Shown: positions 63,105-64,000 of the stretch, in pieces
Layout of the letters: every line of letters begins with the position of its first letter
Position numbering within the stretch: position 1 is the stretch's first letter
Source: Streptomyces sp. NBC_01788
Lineage (GTDB): Bacteria; Actinomycetota; Actinomycetes; Streptomycetales; Streptomycetaceae
Assembly (NCBI RefSeq): GCF_035917575.1
Contig: NZ_CP109090.1
Span: 186,001 to 250,000 of the forward strand
DNA length: 64,000 nt
Direction of reading: 5' to 3'
Position numbers and translations under genes: made by a program
The notes under the pieces: generated by a model
Seen by the model: the letters and a program-made list of their open reading frames with translations, nothing else
Databases searched by the model: none
What the model was told of the DNA's origin: nothing

Positions 63105-63926
63105 TCAGTCGCGGCTCCCCTTCAGCATCCGGCTGAACGGCGTGGCCGGGCGCTCCAGGCGCTCGCCGTCGAGAGTGATGTCGACGGCCTCGTTGAAGAA
63201 GGCCAGCCGCCCCTGGATCACCGCCACCGCGGGCAACGGCTCGGGGTAGCTCCAGAGGACGTTGGGCGGCACCTCGCCCCCGCCGCGCCAGGACCAGTAC
63301 TCGGCGGTCCCCTTGTAGGGGCAGCCGGTGTGGTGGTCGGTGGCGTCGAACAGGTCGAGGCGGACGTCCTCGAGGGGGAGGTAGTAGCGGGTGGGCAGGG
63401 CCGTCTCGAAGAGCAGGACGGGGGCTCGGGTGTCAGCGACGGTCTGCCCGTCGATCTCGACCCGCACGTGCCGGCTGCTGGGCAGCGCGTCCACGCGTTT
63501 GTGCGGGTCGCGAGGGTGGATGAAGATCTCCTCGTCCTCCTCGTACCAGTGGTCGAGGCCCGTGTCGCTGCGCTGGAACCACTCGAAGGCGATGTGGCCG
63601 GCCAGGTCCTCGGCGGGGAACGTCCAGGCCGCGTTGTCGCGCACCTCGCCGTCGGCGTCGAGGTCGTAGAAGACCCGGGAGCCGGTGTGCTTGCCGGTGG
63701 GCGGGTTCTTCGCCGGGCGGAGGAGGTCCGTGCGGACGTCCTCGCGCGGGAAGGCGTACTGCGGCACGGGCAGGTGGGGTTCCCAGACGAGCACCGGGTG
63801 CCGGCTGTCGACGACGGTGACGTCACCCTTGCGGCCGCGCACCCAGCGCTCGCTGGGCTCCCACTGGAGTCCTTCGGGGGTGGTCCTGATCGAACGGGCG
63901 GCTGGGTGGGCCTGGTGGGTGGCCAT
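63105..63926 (-). CDS. double DUF427-domain protein
   Basis: 273 residues; AAGGAG eight bases before the ATG. Two DUF427 units in tandem: the first (about 28-130) has RGRKGDVTVVDSRHPVLVWE and HIAFEWFQRSDTGLDHWYEE, the second (about 150-260) VRVEIDGQTVADTRAPVLLF and TALPTRYYLPLEDVRLDLFD, HTGCPYKGTAEYWSWR, VAVIQGRLAFFNEAVDITLD. DUF427 forms a small beta-barrel found across actinobacteria; function is unproven, possibly binding small nucleotides. Intact. Confidence 0.88.
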   Translation of the reverse strand: MATHQAHPAARSIRTTPEGLQWEPSERWVRGRKGDVTVVDSRHPVLVWEPHLPVPQYAFPREDVRTDLLRPAKNPPTGKHTGSRVFYDLDADGEVRDNAAWTFPAEDLAGHIAFEWFQRSDTGLDHWYEEDEEIFIHPRDPHKRVDALPSSRHVRVEIDGQTVADTRAPVLLFETALPTRYYLPLEDVRLDLFDATDHHTGCPYKGTAEYWSWRGGGEVPPNVLWSYPEPLPAVAVIQGRLAFFNEAVDITLDGERLERPATPFSRMLKGSRD

Positions 63927-64000
63927 GGCCGGTGCTCCTTCCAGAGATCCGGATGCCGGTTCCTCTCCACGGTCCCACGATGCCGTGACGGGTGCCGGGT

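Noticed and set aside
1..64000. tRNA, rRNA, CRISPR arrays, riboswitches
   Set aside because: No cloverleaf, repeat-spacer pattern or known aptamer-like conserved leader was found on reading both strands.

Overview
The window reads as a high-GC actinobacterial chromosome, almost certainly Streptomyces. G/C dominates third codon positions, GTG starts are frequent, genes are chained by 4-base ATGA/GTGA overlaps, and the protein families (Tat-exported flavo-oxidase, M4 peptidase with a He_PIG-like tail, PASTA-less Ser/Thr kinase, IS1380/IS21/IS5/ISL3/IS256 elements) are typical of Streptomyces chromosome arms. No tRNA, rRNA or CRISPR array was seen.

Bases 1-19150 and 34700-40000 are transposon graveyards. 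Remnants of at least ten IS or recombinase families lie nested in one another, leaving chopped host genes: an MmpS-like protein, a WYL-type regulator, an F420-type reductase and an alpha/beta hydrolase. Two elements are whole enough to delimit to the base. One is an IS1380-family element (9402-11083, TTAG duplication) that splits a small gene which reads through perfectly once the element is removed. The other is an IS5-family element (18052-18917, TAA duplication) whose transposase needs a -1 frameshift. Between them survive a large 2OG-Fe(II) oxygenase, a RibD-C/DHFR-like reductase, an R2K-type ATP-grasp protein and a divergent VOC/MarR pair with two perfect operators.

Bases 19156-34310 hold a DNA-glycosylase-like gene and then the most unusual part of the window. 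This is a tightly overlapped operon that begins with two micro-ORFs (47 and 53 aa) and continues through an ABC exporter (3' end lost), a 98-aa protein, an MFS exporter, a triple-Nudix protein, a PIMT-like methyltransferase, a second methyltransferase, a Nudix-aminoglycoside-phosphotransferase fusion, a GNAT-Nudix fusion, a VanX-like dipeptidase, a methyltransferase-Nudix-FxLD-type methyltransferase fusion, a PIG-L deacetylase (frameshifted) and a last Nudix protein (truncated). It looks like a small-molecule or modified-peptide pathway with export and self-protection; I know of no described pathway with this make-up.

Bases 39785-45296 carry a branched-chain amino-acid-type (Liv) ABC operon with a hydrolase, cut at its 3' end by a partial IS256 element. 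Bases 45526-48220 hold a hydrolase and a decayed, translationally coupled set (membrane protein, 46-aa ORF, TPR/CHAT-like protein) cut by an ISL3 fragment. Bases 48323-56124 encode a form I aerobic CO dehydrogenase system (coxMSL with a CoxI/XdhC-like, a CoxD-like and a CoxE-like gene), with a divergent LysR regulator and a candidate operator between them. The right end has a DHA2 drug exporter, a secreted M4 metallopeptidase with a strong terminator, a membrane Ser/Thr kinase and a double-DUF427 protein.
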